Assembly: GCF_024505165.1 (NCBI RefSeq)
Contig: NZ_JANIBK010000019.1
Span: forward strand, 1-48,027
DNA length: 48,027 bases
From: Methylomonas rivi
Lineage (GTDB): Bacteria > Pseudomonadota > Gammaproteobacteria > Methylococcales > Methylomonadaceae
Direction of reading: 5' to 3'
Positions 25,544-33,414 of this stretch are shown here, piece after piece. A program made the position numbers and the translations under genes. The first letter of the stretch is position 1; each line of letters starts with the position of its first letter. Under the pieces are notes generated by a model. The model saw nothing but the letters and a program-made list of their open reading frames with translations, ran no database searches and had not been told where the DNA came from.

Positions 25544-26644
25544 ATGATTTTGATGAATGATTTTAAAGCCGAACCGCTTGCACTGCGCGAGGCCATGGCT
25601 CAGGCCGCGCGGCGCGTACTAGAGTCGGGTTGGTATGTGCTGGGCAAAGAAGTCGAAGCTTTTGAAAAACAGTGGGCCGGCGTCTGCGGTCTTGCTCATG
25701 GAGTAGGTGTCGGCAACGGCATGGATGCGATTGAAATCAGCCTGCGCGCGTTGGATATCGGTCCCGGAGATGAAGTCATCACCACGCCAATGACCGCATT
25801 TGCCACGGTGCTGGCTATTTTACGCGCGGGTGCGACGCCTGTTTTGGCCGATATTGAGCCGGATACGGCTCTCTTGTCTATTGAAAGCGTGCGTCGCTGT
25901 ATTTCAAAACAGACTAAAGCGGTGTTGCTAGTGCATCTATACGGCCAGGTCAGAGCCATGCATGCTTGGCAAGCGCTTTGCCGGGAACACGGAATTAGTT
26001 TGCTGGAGGATTGCGCGCAAGCGCATCTGGCGACGTGGCACGGACAAGTTGCCGGTAGTTTCGGCTCGGCCGGCGCTTTTAGTTTTTATCCCACCAAGAA
26101 TCTCGGTGCGATTGGCGATGCCGGGATGCTGGTAACACAGGACCAAAGTCTTGCGCAAAAAGCCGGTCGAATTCGTAATTACGGGCAAAGCGTTCGTTAT
26201 TCCCATCCTGAAATCGGCATGAACAGCCGCCTGGATGAAATTCAGGCCGCCATGCTTGCCGAACGCTTGAAATGGTTACCCGAGTTTACCGAGCGGCGGC
26301 GTCAGATAGCAGATGCTTATCGACAAGGTATCGACAACCGTTTAGTCAAGCATCTGGCTGAGCCGGAGCAAGCGTCCGCGCATGTTTATCACCTTGTTGT
26401 GATCGTCTGCGAGCGCCGCGAAGCTCTGCAAAGCCACTTAAACCAACATGACGTGCAATCGTTAATCCATTACCCCATCCCGGTTCATGGCCAGGAACCG
26501 TGTCTGGCCGTCAAGCGCGATCCATTAGGTTTGCCGAATAGCGAGCAACACGCGGCCCATTGCCTTTCGCTGCCGTGCCACCCGCAGATGAGCGATTACG
26601 ATATTAAGCAAGTAATCGATGCAGTGAATGCATTTAAGGGTTAA
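25544..26644 (+). CDS. DegT/DnrJ/EryC1 sugar aminotransferase (FdtB/QdtB-like)
   Basis: This 366-residue PLP enzyme has GNGMDAIEISLRAL, TTPMTAFATVLAIL, LLEDCAQAHLA and SFYPTKNLGAIGDAG with the PLP lysine at Lys185. MNSRLDEIQAA and the C-terminal HYPIP region are those of 3-keto-6-deoxyhexose aminotransferases such as FdtB/QdtB. It should aminate a keto sugar nucleotide, perhaps made by the adjacent SDR. The ATG at 25544 has TAGGA at a good distance; ATG 25538 is too close to it. No dedicated dTDP-sugar genes are present, so the substrate is open. Confidence 0.82.
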   Translation: MILMNDFKAEPLALREAMAQAARRVLESGWYVLGKEVEAFEKQWAGVCGLAHGVGVGNGMDAIEISLRALDIGPGDEVITTPMTAFATVLAILRAGATPVLADIEPDTALLSIESVRRCISKQTKAVLLVHLYGQVRAMHAWQALCREHGISLLEDCAQAHLATWHGQVAGSFGSAGAFSFYPTKNLGAIGDAGMLVTQDQSLAQKAGRIRNYGQSVRYSHPEIGMNSRLDEIQAAMLAERLKWLPEFTERRRQIADAYRQGIDNRLVKHLAEPEQASAHVYHLVVIVCERREALQSHLNQHDVQSLIHYPIPVHGQEPCLAVKRDPLGLPNSEQHAAHCLSLPCHPQMSDYDIKQVIDAVNAFKG

Positions 26645-26647
26645 ACG

Positions 26648-27595
26648 ATGGAGCATTTCGTTACGTTGTTTGACAGCTTATTCCTGCCGCAAGGATTGGC
26701 GCTGCACAGGTCCATGCAAAGACATATCAAGGATTACTGTTTGTGGGTGCTTTGCATGGATGACGAAACTCACCAAGCATTAAGCAAATTGAATCCGCCG
26801 AATGTTCGCCTGTTGGAATTGAGCAAGCTGGAAACGGAGGCCTTGCTTGCGGTCAAGCCCAAGCGAACCAAGGGTGAATATTGCTGGACCTTAACCCCGT
26901 TTACGCCGAAATTTGTTTTTGAAGCCGATTCTACCGTCGAACGGGTGACCTATCTCGATGCCGATTTATGGTTTCGAAAAAATCCCGCGCCGATATTTGC
27001 GGAATTCGATGCGTCGAGAAAACATGTACTGATTACCGATCACGCATACGCAGCGGAACATGATCAATCCGCTACTTCGGGCCAATATTGCGTTCAGTTC
27101 ATGACGTTTACCAGGACGGGTGGCGAGTTGGTAAGACAATGGTGGGAGCAAAAATGCGTGGAATGGTGTTTCGCCCGATTTGAAGAAGGCAAGTTTGGCG
27201 ATCAAAAGTATCTGGACGATTGGACCGAACGGTTTCCTCTACAAGTTCACGTGTTACAGAATAAGGAATTGTTGCTGGCTCCCTGGAATGCGACTAGATT
27301 TCCGTACGGAAACTCGGTGGCATGGCATTTTCACGCTTTAAGGGTGCTTATAGCTAAAAATCAAGCTATATATGTTGAGTTTGGGCCTTATTTGTTGCCT
27401 AAATATACATTAGAGCATGTTTATAAAATGTATCTCCTGGATTTAAAGAGTGCGGTTGAAGCGCTTAAGGATTTTCAAATTCCTTTCAAATCCCAAAAAG
27501 AGTTTTCGAAATTATCGGTTATTAAGGCTAAAATAAAAACACCGCTTCGTCAATTAAGGTCATTATTCTCTACTTCGGTCGGTGAATTCTTATAG
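26648..27595 (+). CDS. GT-A glycosyltransferase (DxD type)
   Basis: This 315-residue protein begins MEHFVTLFDSLFLPQGLALH and contains TPFTPKFVF and the DxD motif in VTYLDADLWFRKNP near residue 105, followed by FGDQKYLDDW and NAAPWN-like LLAPWNATRFPYG. This pattern belongs to the GT8-like putative sugar transferases that use nucleotide sugars and a metal. AAGGG about eight bases upstream supports ATG 26648, three bases after the aminotransferase stop. The C-terminal 70 residues are A+T-rich, unlike the start of the gene. Donor unknown. Confidence 0.75.
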   Translation: MEHFVTLFDSLFLPQGLALHRSMQRHIKDYCLWVLCMDDETHQALSKLNPPNVRLLELSKLETEALLAVKPKRTKGEYCWTLTPFTPKFVFEADSTVERVTYLDADLWFRKNPAPIFAEFDASRKHVLITDHAYAAEHDQSATSGQYCVQFMTFTRTGGELVRQWWEQKCVEWCFARFEEGKFGDQKYLDDWTERFPLQVHVLQNKELLLAPWNATRFPYGNSVAWHFHALRVLIAKNQAIYVEFGPYLLPKYTLEHVYKMYLLDLKSAVEALKDFQIPFKSQKEFSKLSVIKAKIKTPLRQLRSLFSTSVGEFL

Positions 27596-27671
27596 AATTT
27601 TATGGCTGGATTTTTCATTTATCATAATATGTATTTTTTTATGATTGTCTTTTTACAGGGATATTCGTCCA

Positions 27672-28442
27672 ATGTCTTCTGATACGACAGCCGATGCTAG
27701 CAAGCCTTTAGTTTCCATTATCACATCAACTTTTAATGCGGCACTGTATTTGCCGGCAGCTATAAAATCAATTCAAGATATATCGTACGATAATTTTGAA
27801 TGGATTATAATTGATGGAGGCTCCAGCGATGGAACCGTAAATTTAATACGGCAACATGAGGATATTGTCAGTTATTGGCTTAGCGAGCCGGATAAAGGTA
27901 TTTATCATGCATGGAACAAAGGATTGCGTGTGGCTAAGGGAGACTGGATTTGTTTTTTAGGTGCCGACGATTTAATTATGCCGGACTCTATTTCTAATTT
28001 GCTGTCGTGTCAGAAAAAGTATAGCGAAAGCCTTGATTTTATTTATGGACGAGTTGAATTGTATGAAAATGGCAAGTTATTAAGAACCATCGGTGAGCCT
28101 TGGCTATGGTCTAAATTTAAACGTTATTTTGCGGCCACTCATCCCTGTGCATTGCATAACGCGTCTTACTTTAAACGTTATGGCGAGTTTGATACTTCAT
28201 TCAGGATTACAGGCGATTATGAAATGTTGCTTAGGGCTGGAAGTTCGCTAAAAGTAGGTTTTCAAAATAACGTTGTGGCACATATGCAAATGGGGGGAGT
28301 AAGTAATGGAAATGCGGCCGTTTTTCAAGAAACTTTGCGCGCTAAACTCAAACATGACTTGACAAATCCAATTGCCGGGGAAGTATATGCAAAATGGTCC
28401 GAAATTAAATGGCGTCTGCGCCGGTATTTAATCGGCGTTTGA
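27672..28442 (+). CDS. GT2 family glycosyltransferase
   Basis: This protein of about 256 residues has VSIITSTFNAALYLPAAIKSI, the acidic WIIIDGGSSDGTVNLI, GIYHAWNKGLRVAKGDWICFLGADD, and FDTSFRITGDYEML. These are the standard GT2 (WcaA/WbbD-like) motifs, with the GADD metal site. ATG 27672 with AGGGAT upstream is preferred over the TTG at 27645. A+T-rich compared with 1575-26600, a possible sign of separate origin. The next gene begins 20 bases after its stop. Confidence 0.82.
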   Translation: MSSDTTADASKPLVSIITSTFNAALYLPAAIKSIQDISYDNFEWIIIDGGSSDGTVNLIRQHEDIVSYWLSEPDKGIYHAWNKGLRVAKGDWICFLGADDLIMPDSISNLLSCQKKYSESLDFIYGRVELYENGKLLRTIGEPWLWSKFKRYFAATHPCALHNASYFKRYGEFDTSFRITGDYEMLLRAGSSLKVGFQNNVVAHMQMGGVSNGNAAVFQETLRAKLKHDLTNPIAGEVYAKWSEIKWRLRRYLIGV

Positions 28443-28462
28443 TTGCACCTATATTAATATAA

Positions 28463-29068
28463 ATGACGGCTTTAAAGAAATTGGTGTGGACTTATGGTTA
28501 TTGTGGCCTTCTCAGGTTGATGTTGGATTATCTCCATACCCGATTACTATTCTCTGATGCCCGCATGGTGCGCCGCCCTGTTTATGTGCGGGGGAAAGCC
28601 AATATCCGTTGGGGTAAACGCTTAACCACCGGTGTCGGCGTACGGCTCGATGTGTTTTGCAGCGATGCCGAACAACGGCTTTTTTTCGGCGACGATGTTC
28701 AACTTAACGATTACGTACATATTGGTGTCATCGAACGCGTCGAGATTGGTAATGATGTGCTGATTGCCAGCAAGGTGTTTATTAGCGACCACAACCACGG
28801 CGGTTATAGTGATTTCATTGCCGAGAGCGAGCCTTTTGTGCCGCCGCTACGCCGGCCATTGGTTGCCAAGCCGGTGTGCATCGGTGACCGGGTGTGGATT
28901 GGTGAACAGGTTTGTATTCTGCCGGGCGTCATAATAGGCGAGGGGGCGATTGTAGGGGCGGGTTCAGTAGTAACCCGCGATGTGCCGGCTAATAGTATTG
29001 TGGCCGGGAATCCCGCTAGAATCATTCGGGTTTTCAATGCGGAGAGTGGCGCTTGGCAAAGAGTTTAA
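28463..29068 (+). CDS. hexapeptide-repeat acetyltransferase (WcaF/maltose acetyltransferase-like)
   Basis: This 201-residue protein forms a left-handed beta-helix. It contains FGDDVQLNDYVHIG, ISDHNHGGYSD with the catalytic-His region, VCIGDRVWIGEQVCILPG, IIGEGAIVGAGSVVTRDVP and the family end AGNPARIIRVF. Acetyl-CoA-dependent O-acetylation of a sugar is expected, in the cytoplasm. ATG 28463 has no strong ribosome binding site. Its 3' end overlaps the following glycosyltransferase by 16 bases. Confidence 0.82.
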   Translation: MTALKKLVWTYGYCGLLRLMLDYLHTRLLFSDARMVRRPVYVRGKANIRWGKRLTTGVGVRLDVFCSDAEQRLFFGDDVQLNDYVHIGVIERVEIGNDVLIASKVFISDHNHGGYSDFIAESEPFVPPLRRPLVAKPVCIGDRVWIGEQVCILPGVIIGEGAIVGAGSVVTRDVPANSIVAGNPARIIRVFNAESGAWQRV

Positions 29069-30177
29069 AGAAACGGTTGGTTGTCTCCGCGGTGAATTTT
29101 ACCGAAGGCGGCCCGCTGACCGCTTTACGGGATTGTCTATCCGCGGCGGACTCTGTTCTGTCGGATAATTGGGAAATCGTTGCTCTTGTGCATGACAGCC
29201 GATTATTCGATATTCCCCGGGTGATATTTATTGAGTTTCCCCACTCCAAACTCTCTTGGTCTAGCCGGTTGTTCCACGAGTTTTGGCGTTTCCATGCGTT
29301 ATCGCTGGAATTAAAACCGGATGTTTGGTTGTCGCTTCACGATATTTCTCCAAGGGTCAGCGTGCCGCGGCAGGTGGTATATTGCCATAATCCGGCACCT
29401 TTTTATAAACCGCGGTTAGCCGATTTATGGTGGGAGCCAAGGTTCTTATTATTTACACTTTTTTACCGTTATTTGTACCGTTTTAATATCCATGCGAACG
29501 ATTTGGTTGTAGTCCAGCAGGATTGGATTCGGCAAGAATTTAAGCGGATGTTTAATGTTAAAAATGTGCTGGTTGCGCATCCTGTTTTAGTCCATCAAAC
29601 GGCACAAAAATCGGGTGATTCCGTTAAAAAACCAGGTGTTTTTCTTTACCCGGCCTTGCCGAGGGTGTTTAAAAATTTCGAAGTGCTTTGCGAAGCGGCC
29701 CGGCTTGTTCGGCAACAGGTTGGGGATATTTTTGAAGTTCGACTGACTTTAAATGGCGACGAATCGAAATATGCGGCCTTTATTAAATCGCATTACGGCG
29801 ATATTTCCGCCGTTAAGTTTATCGGGCGGCAAAATTCTCAACAAATGGCGTTGCAGTACCAAGAGGCCGATGTTGTGGTATTTCCTTCTCGATTGGAAAC
29901 CTGGGGTTTGCCAATTTCCGAAGCCCAGGCGTTTGGCAAACCCATTATCGTTTCAGATTTACCCTACGCCCATGAGGCGGTCGGAAACTATGCTAGGGCG
30001 GCATTCTTTAATCCGCTCGATTTCAAGCAATTGGCGGCGATTATGTTGGCTTATTTGCAAGGCGAGCTAAAGTTCAATCCGCATTCTCAACCAGTTATTT
30101 CTTCTCCTTTTGCGCCAAACTGGGAGTCGCTTATTCGCGCGGTAGTGGCGGAAACCGTAAAGGAAGGCTCTTTATGA
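29053..30177 (+). CDS. GT4-type glycosyltransferase
   Basis: This 374-residue GT-B protein has an N-terminal acceptor domain starting KKRLVVSAVNFTEGGPLT, VYCHNPAPFYKP, and a donor domain with FLYPALPRVFKNFEVL and FPSRLETWGLPISEAQAFGKP, the E-x7-E style GT4 signature. Such enzymes are retaining transferases of O-antigen sugars. It starts at TTG 29053 inside the upstream gene. Its stop overlaps the ATG of the next glycosyltransferase (ATGA). Donor unknown. Confidence 0.8.
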   Translation: MAKSLKKRLVVSAVNFTEGGPLTALRDCLSAADSVLSDNWEIVALVHDSRLFDIPRVIFIEFPHSKLSWSSRLFHEFWRFHALSLELKPDVWLSLHDISPRVSVPRQVVYCHNPAPFYKPRLADLWWEPRFLLFTLFYRYLYRFNIHANDLVVVQQDWIRQEFKRMFNVKNVLVAHPVLVHQTAQKSGDSVKKPGVFLYPALPRVFKNFEVLCEAARLVRQQVGDIFEVRLTLNGDESKYAAFIKSHYGDISAVKFIGRQNSQQMALQYQEADVVVFPSRLETWGLPISEAQAFGKPIIVSDLPYAHEAVGNYARAAFFNPLDFKQLAAIMLAYLQGELKFNPHSQPVISSPFAPNWESLIRAVVAETVKEGSL

Positions 30178-30920
30178 TTTCGATATCGGTTGTTAGTCAC
30201 GGGCAAGGCGGGCTTGTCTGTCAGCTTTTGTCCGATCTAGCCCAAATTAGCTACGAGACCGGTTTTGAAGTTGTTTTGACCAAGAATATTCCCGAGCAAT
30301 TACCATTTGCTATCGATGGATATCCGTTTTCAATTAGAGTGATAGAAAACAAATCGCCCAAAGGGTTTGGCGCCAATCATAATCAAGCATTTATGAGTGC
30401 ATTGGGCGAGTATTTTTGCGTTATGAATCCGGATATCAGGATAGCCGAGGATCCTTTTCCGAGATTGCTATCGACGTTAACAAACGAGAATGTCGGGATC
30501 GTTGCTCCGCAGGTTGTTGATCCTAACGGTGTATTGGAAGACAGCGTGAGGCGGTTTCCCACGCCGCTAAGTTTAATGGCTAAATTATTCCGGATTAATG
30601 ATGGCCGATATTCGGTTCCACATGACGGGAAACCTTATGCGGCGGATTGGGTAGGAGGCATGTTTATGTTGTTCCGGACGGAAGACTATAAGTTGGTAAA
30701 CGGTTTTGACGAGGCTTTCTTTCTCTATTATGAAGACGTGGATATTTGCACGCGTCTTTGGAAAAAAGGGCGGCAGGTAATGGCGAATCCTAGTATATCG
30801 GTTACTCACGATGCGCGCCGTACCAGTCGGCATGACCTTCGGTATGTTATTTGGCATATCGAAAGCATGGCAAGGTATTTATTAAAACACTGCTGGTGCT
30901 TACCGCGTACTTCGCGCTGA
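30174..30920 (+). CDS. GT2 glycosyltransferase (rhamnosyltransferase WbbL-like)
   Basis: This 248-residue protein contains ISVVSHGQGGLVCQLLSDL, NKSPKGFGANHNQAF, FCVMNPDIRI, VVDPNGVLEDSVRRFPTP, DWVGGMFMLFR and GFDEAFFLYYEDVDICTRL. This is the typical WbbL/rhamnosyl-type GT2 pattern. It has no transmembrane segment and is somewhat short at the C-terminus, ending shortly after the SRHDLRYVIWHIESMARYLLKH helix. ATG 30174 is coupled to the GT4 gene. A 228-base gap follows. Confidence 0.82.
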   Translation: MISISVVSHGQGGLVCQLLSDLAQISYETGFEVVLTKNIPEQLPFAIDGYPFSIRVIENKSPKGFGANHNQAFMSALGEYFCVMNPDIRIAEDPFPRLLSTLTNENVGIVAPQVVDPNGVLEDSVRRFPTPLSLMAKLFRINDGRYSVPHDGKPYAADWVGGMFMLFRTEDYKLVNGFDEAFFLYYEDVDICTRLWKKGRQVMANPSISVTHDARRTSRHDLRYVIWHIESMARYLLKHCWCLPRTSR

Positions 30921-31148
30921 TTGCAATAGATAGTGAAGATGAAGTTGATGAAACGCAGTTTTAGCAGAAAAGAGATTTGCCTTGTGCCGTTATTGGGCTT
31001 GTTATTCCTGTTTTTAAAGAAAACAATATGAAACCTTCTCATGTTATGGCTTGGCAAGGTTTGTTTACCTTTTTCCGCGCCTGATTTTTTAAATGGGCGT
31101 GGTATAAACTCGCTGTAATCCCATGATGATTTTTATTCCGGCTGATGT
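30921..31148. other. intergenic region before the wbpV-wbpL-wbpM module
   Basis: No supported gene lies in these 228 bases; the only open frame is an 18-codon ATG frame at 31028-31084 without a ribosome binding site. A GGTATAAACT at 31101-31110 could serve as a -10 element for the downstream epimerase gene, but no good -35 box lies at the right distance. Confidence 0.35.
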
Positions 31149-32117
31149 ATGAATAATTTGGTTTTGGTAAGCGGTGCCGGCGGCTTCATAGGCGGCTCTT
31201 TATGCGTTGCTTTGCAGAGCGGCGGTTACAGAGTCAGGCAGCTAACGCATAGTCGGTTGCACAAGGATAAACATACATTTGAGATGGATTTAGCTAAAGA
31301 TCCTTGTCCGCCCGGTTTACTTCAGGATGTCCACGCAGTCTTCCATCTTGCCGGCAAGGCTCACGCCCTAGCCGAAACCCGGCAAGATGAAAACGAATAT
31401 TTTCAAATCAACACCGAAGGTACCCGCAAACTATTAGAAGCCGCCAAACAAGCCGGTGTGCAAAAGTTCATCTATTTCAGCAGCGTCAAAGCGGTGGGGG
31501 ATGGTGAGCGCCAGCCCATGGATGAGTCTGTGCAAGCAGCCGCGGATACCCCTTACGGCCAATCCAAATACGCCGCCGAACAATTGGTGTTGCATGGAGG
31601 CTATGTCCCGCATCCGGTGGTTATCCGACCCTGCATGGTGTACGGCAATACCGGCAAAGGCAATTTGCCGCGCATGATTCAGGCCATTCGGCGAGGCGTG
31701 TTTCCGCCGTTGCCTGAAACGCATAACCGGCGATCGATGGTGCATGTGGATGATGTGGTGCAAGCGGCGCTGCTGGTCGCGGAAATGCCGGAGGCGGCCG
31801 GCCAAGTCTATATCGTTACCGATGACGACGCCTACACTACCCGGCAAATTCACGATTGGATCATAGCGGCGTTAGGAAAACCACCGTCAAATTGGTACAT
31901 TCCGATGCGTTTGCTAACTATTTTTGCCAAAACGGGCGATACCATCGGCCGCTTGATTGGCCGCCGCTTTCCGTTCGATAGCGATGCATTGGACAAATTA
32001 ACAGGTTCTGCGTGGTATTCCTCTGCTAAAATCCGGCACGAACTGGGTTTTAGCCCTCAACATACTCTTCAATCCTCATTGCCGGATATAATGCGTTTTC
32101 TGCAAATGAAAGCTTGA
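31149..32117 (+). CDS. NAD-dependent 4-keto-sugar reductase/epimerase (WbpV-like)
   Basis: This 322-residue extended SDR begins LVLVSGAGGFIGGSLCVAL, has FHLAGKAHAL, FIYFSSVKAVGDG, the catalytic YGQSK, RPCMVYGNTGKGNLPRM and NRRSMVHVDDVV. The KAHAL and KAVGD segments are typical of WbpV/WbfT-like enzymes that act after WbpM in UDP-N-acetyl-quinovosamine or -fucosamine synthesis. The downstream WbpL- and WbpM-like genes complete the same module as in Pseudomonas aeruginosa O6. ATG 31149. Confidence 0.8.
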   Translation: MNNLVLVSGAGGFIGGSLCVALQSGGYRVRQLTHSRLHKDKHTFEMDLAKDPCPPGLLQDVHAVFHLAGKAHALAETRQDENEYFQINTEGTRKLLEAAKQAGVQKFIYFSSVKAVGDGERQPMDESVQAAADTPYGQSKYAAEQLVLHGGYVPHPVVIRPCMVYGNTGKGNLPRMIQAIRRGVFPPLPETHNRRSMVHVDDVVQAALLVAEMPEAAGQVYIVTDDDAYTTRQIHDWIIAALGKPPSNWYIPMRLLTIFAKTGDTIGRLIGRRFPFDSDALDKLTGSAWYSSAKIRHELGFSPQHTLQSSLPDIMRFLQMKA

Positions 32118-32218
32118 TCGAAACAATTTGTTGGTATTTGGGGTTTGCCTGCCTTCATTGTCGCGGCGTATTTCTTAACTTTCTTATGCATGCTAACGCA
32201 CCAAAGTGGAGATTGCTC

Positions 32219-32334
32219 ATGCGTACGACTATCGATATTGAAGATGATGCGCTGGCGGCAGCTGTTTTGATAAGCGTTTGACTTTGGATGCCGTGATAGG
32301 GGCGACCGAGGATCTTTTGCATATTCTTCGCTAG
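32219..32334 (+). pseudogene. vapBC-like toxin-antitoxin remnant
   Basis: ATG 32219 opens MRTTIDIEDDALAAAV, the classic N-terminus of VapB-type antitoxins, but stops at 32279 after 20 codons. In a second frame the following DNA encodes DKRLTLDAVIGATEDLL before a TAG at 32332, which resembles the DALIAAT segment of PIN-domain (VapC) toxins. A deletion joining the start of vapB to an internal part of vapC would explain this. The VapB part is the firmer of the two. It lies in the 259-base gap between the wbpV-like and wbpL-like genes, where nothing else was seen. Confidence 0.45.
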
Positions 32335-32376
32335 CCGTAATCAGTTTTTTCCATATTCCATTTTTTTGCACGTGAA

Positions 32377-33414
32377 ATGAATAATGTTGGGTTATTTTTA
32401 CTGACCGGTTTGGCTGCTTTTAGTATTACCGGTATTTTGCGACGTTATGCAATAGCCAAGTCCGTCATGGATATACCCAACCACCGCAGCTCGCATACCA
32501 AACCAACGCCGCGAGGCGGAGGCTTGGGCATTGTGTTGGCTTTTGGTTGCGCCTTGGCTTTACTTAAGTCCGCGCAACTGATCGATAGTTCTGTTGCGGC
32601 CTTGATGGGGGCCACTTTGCTGGTGGCCGGTATTGGTTTCTGCGATGACCATACCCACGTCCCCGCGCGATGGCGGTTTTTGACGCATTCGGTAGCGGCG
32701 CTATTGATATTGATCGTAATGGGTGGGTTTCCGTTAGTGTTATTGGCCAGTCCGTTGGACGGCATCTTGCGGCGCGGGCTGATCGATTTGAGCTGGCCGG
32801 GTTATCTGTTTGGAACCTTATGGCTGGTTTGGTTTTTGAATTTATTCAATTTTATGGATGGGACGGACGGAATCGCGGCGTCCGAATCCTTGTTTATGTC
32901 CATGACCTTGGCCGGCTATGCTTATTATCTGGATGGTTCCTTGTTTTATATTTGTTTGAGTTTGTCGGCCGCATCGTTGGGATTTTTGTTCTGGAACTGG
33001 CCCAAGGCCAAGATTTTCATGGGCGATGTCGGCAGCGGATTTTTAGGCTTATGGATAGGCGTGTTGATATTGATGGCTGCTCAGCAAGCGGCTGTCTTGC
33101 TGTATTGCGGTCTGATTTTGTTCGGTATTTTTTTAGTTGATGCCACCTACACGTTAGGCGTGCGTTTTATGTCCGGACAGAAATGGTATGACGCCCATTG
33201 TTCCCATGCCTATCAACGTGCCGCTAAGCAACATGGGCATTTACGGGTTTTGCTGGCTTGCTGGCTGATTAACTTGGGCTGGTTATTGCCGGTGTCATTC
33301 TGGGTGTTCGTTCATCCCAGCCACGGGTTAGCAGGCGTTGCCGTAGCTTATTTACCGTTGGTATGTGTGGCTCATCGATTCAAGGCCGGGCAGACGGATT
33401 GGGCTCATTCATGA
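32377..33414 (+). CDS. polyprenyl-phosphate sugar-1-phosphate transferase (WbpL/WecA family)
   Basis: This 345-residue integral membrane protein has about ten hydrophobic segments. Family motifs are HTKPTPRGGGLGIV near residue 40, FCDDHTHVPARWRFLTH near 88, LFNFMDGTDGIAA near 165 (catalytic Asp region), FMGDVGSGFLG near 215 and the cytoplasmic loop HCSHAYQRAAKQHG near 275. It transfers an N-acetylhexosamine-type sugar phosphate onto undecaprenyl phosphate and so starts glycan assembly. The adjacent WbpV- and WbpM-like genes suggest UDP-QuiNAc or UDP-FucNAc as substrate. ATGA overlap with the wbpM-like gene. Confidence 0.87.
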   Translation: MNNVGLFLLTGLAAFSITGILRRYAIAKSVMDIPNHRSSHTKPTPRGGGLGIVLAFGCALALLKSAQLIDSSVAALMGATLLVAGIGFCDDHTHVPARWRFLTHSVAALLILIVMGGFPLVLLASPLDGILRRGLIDLSWPGYLFGTLWLVWFLNLFNFMDGTDGIAASESLFMSMTLAGYAYYLDGSLFYICLSLSAASLGFLFWNWPKAKIFMGDVGSGFLGLWIGVLILMAAQQAAVLLYCGLILFGIFLVDATYTLGVRFMSGQKWYDAHCSHAYQRAAKQHGHLRVLLACWLINLGWLLPVSFWVFVHPSHGLAGVAVAYLPLVCVAHRFKAGQTDWAHS

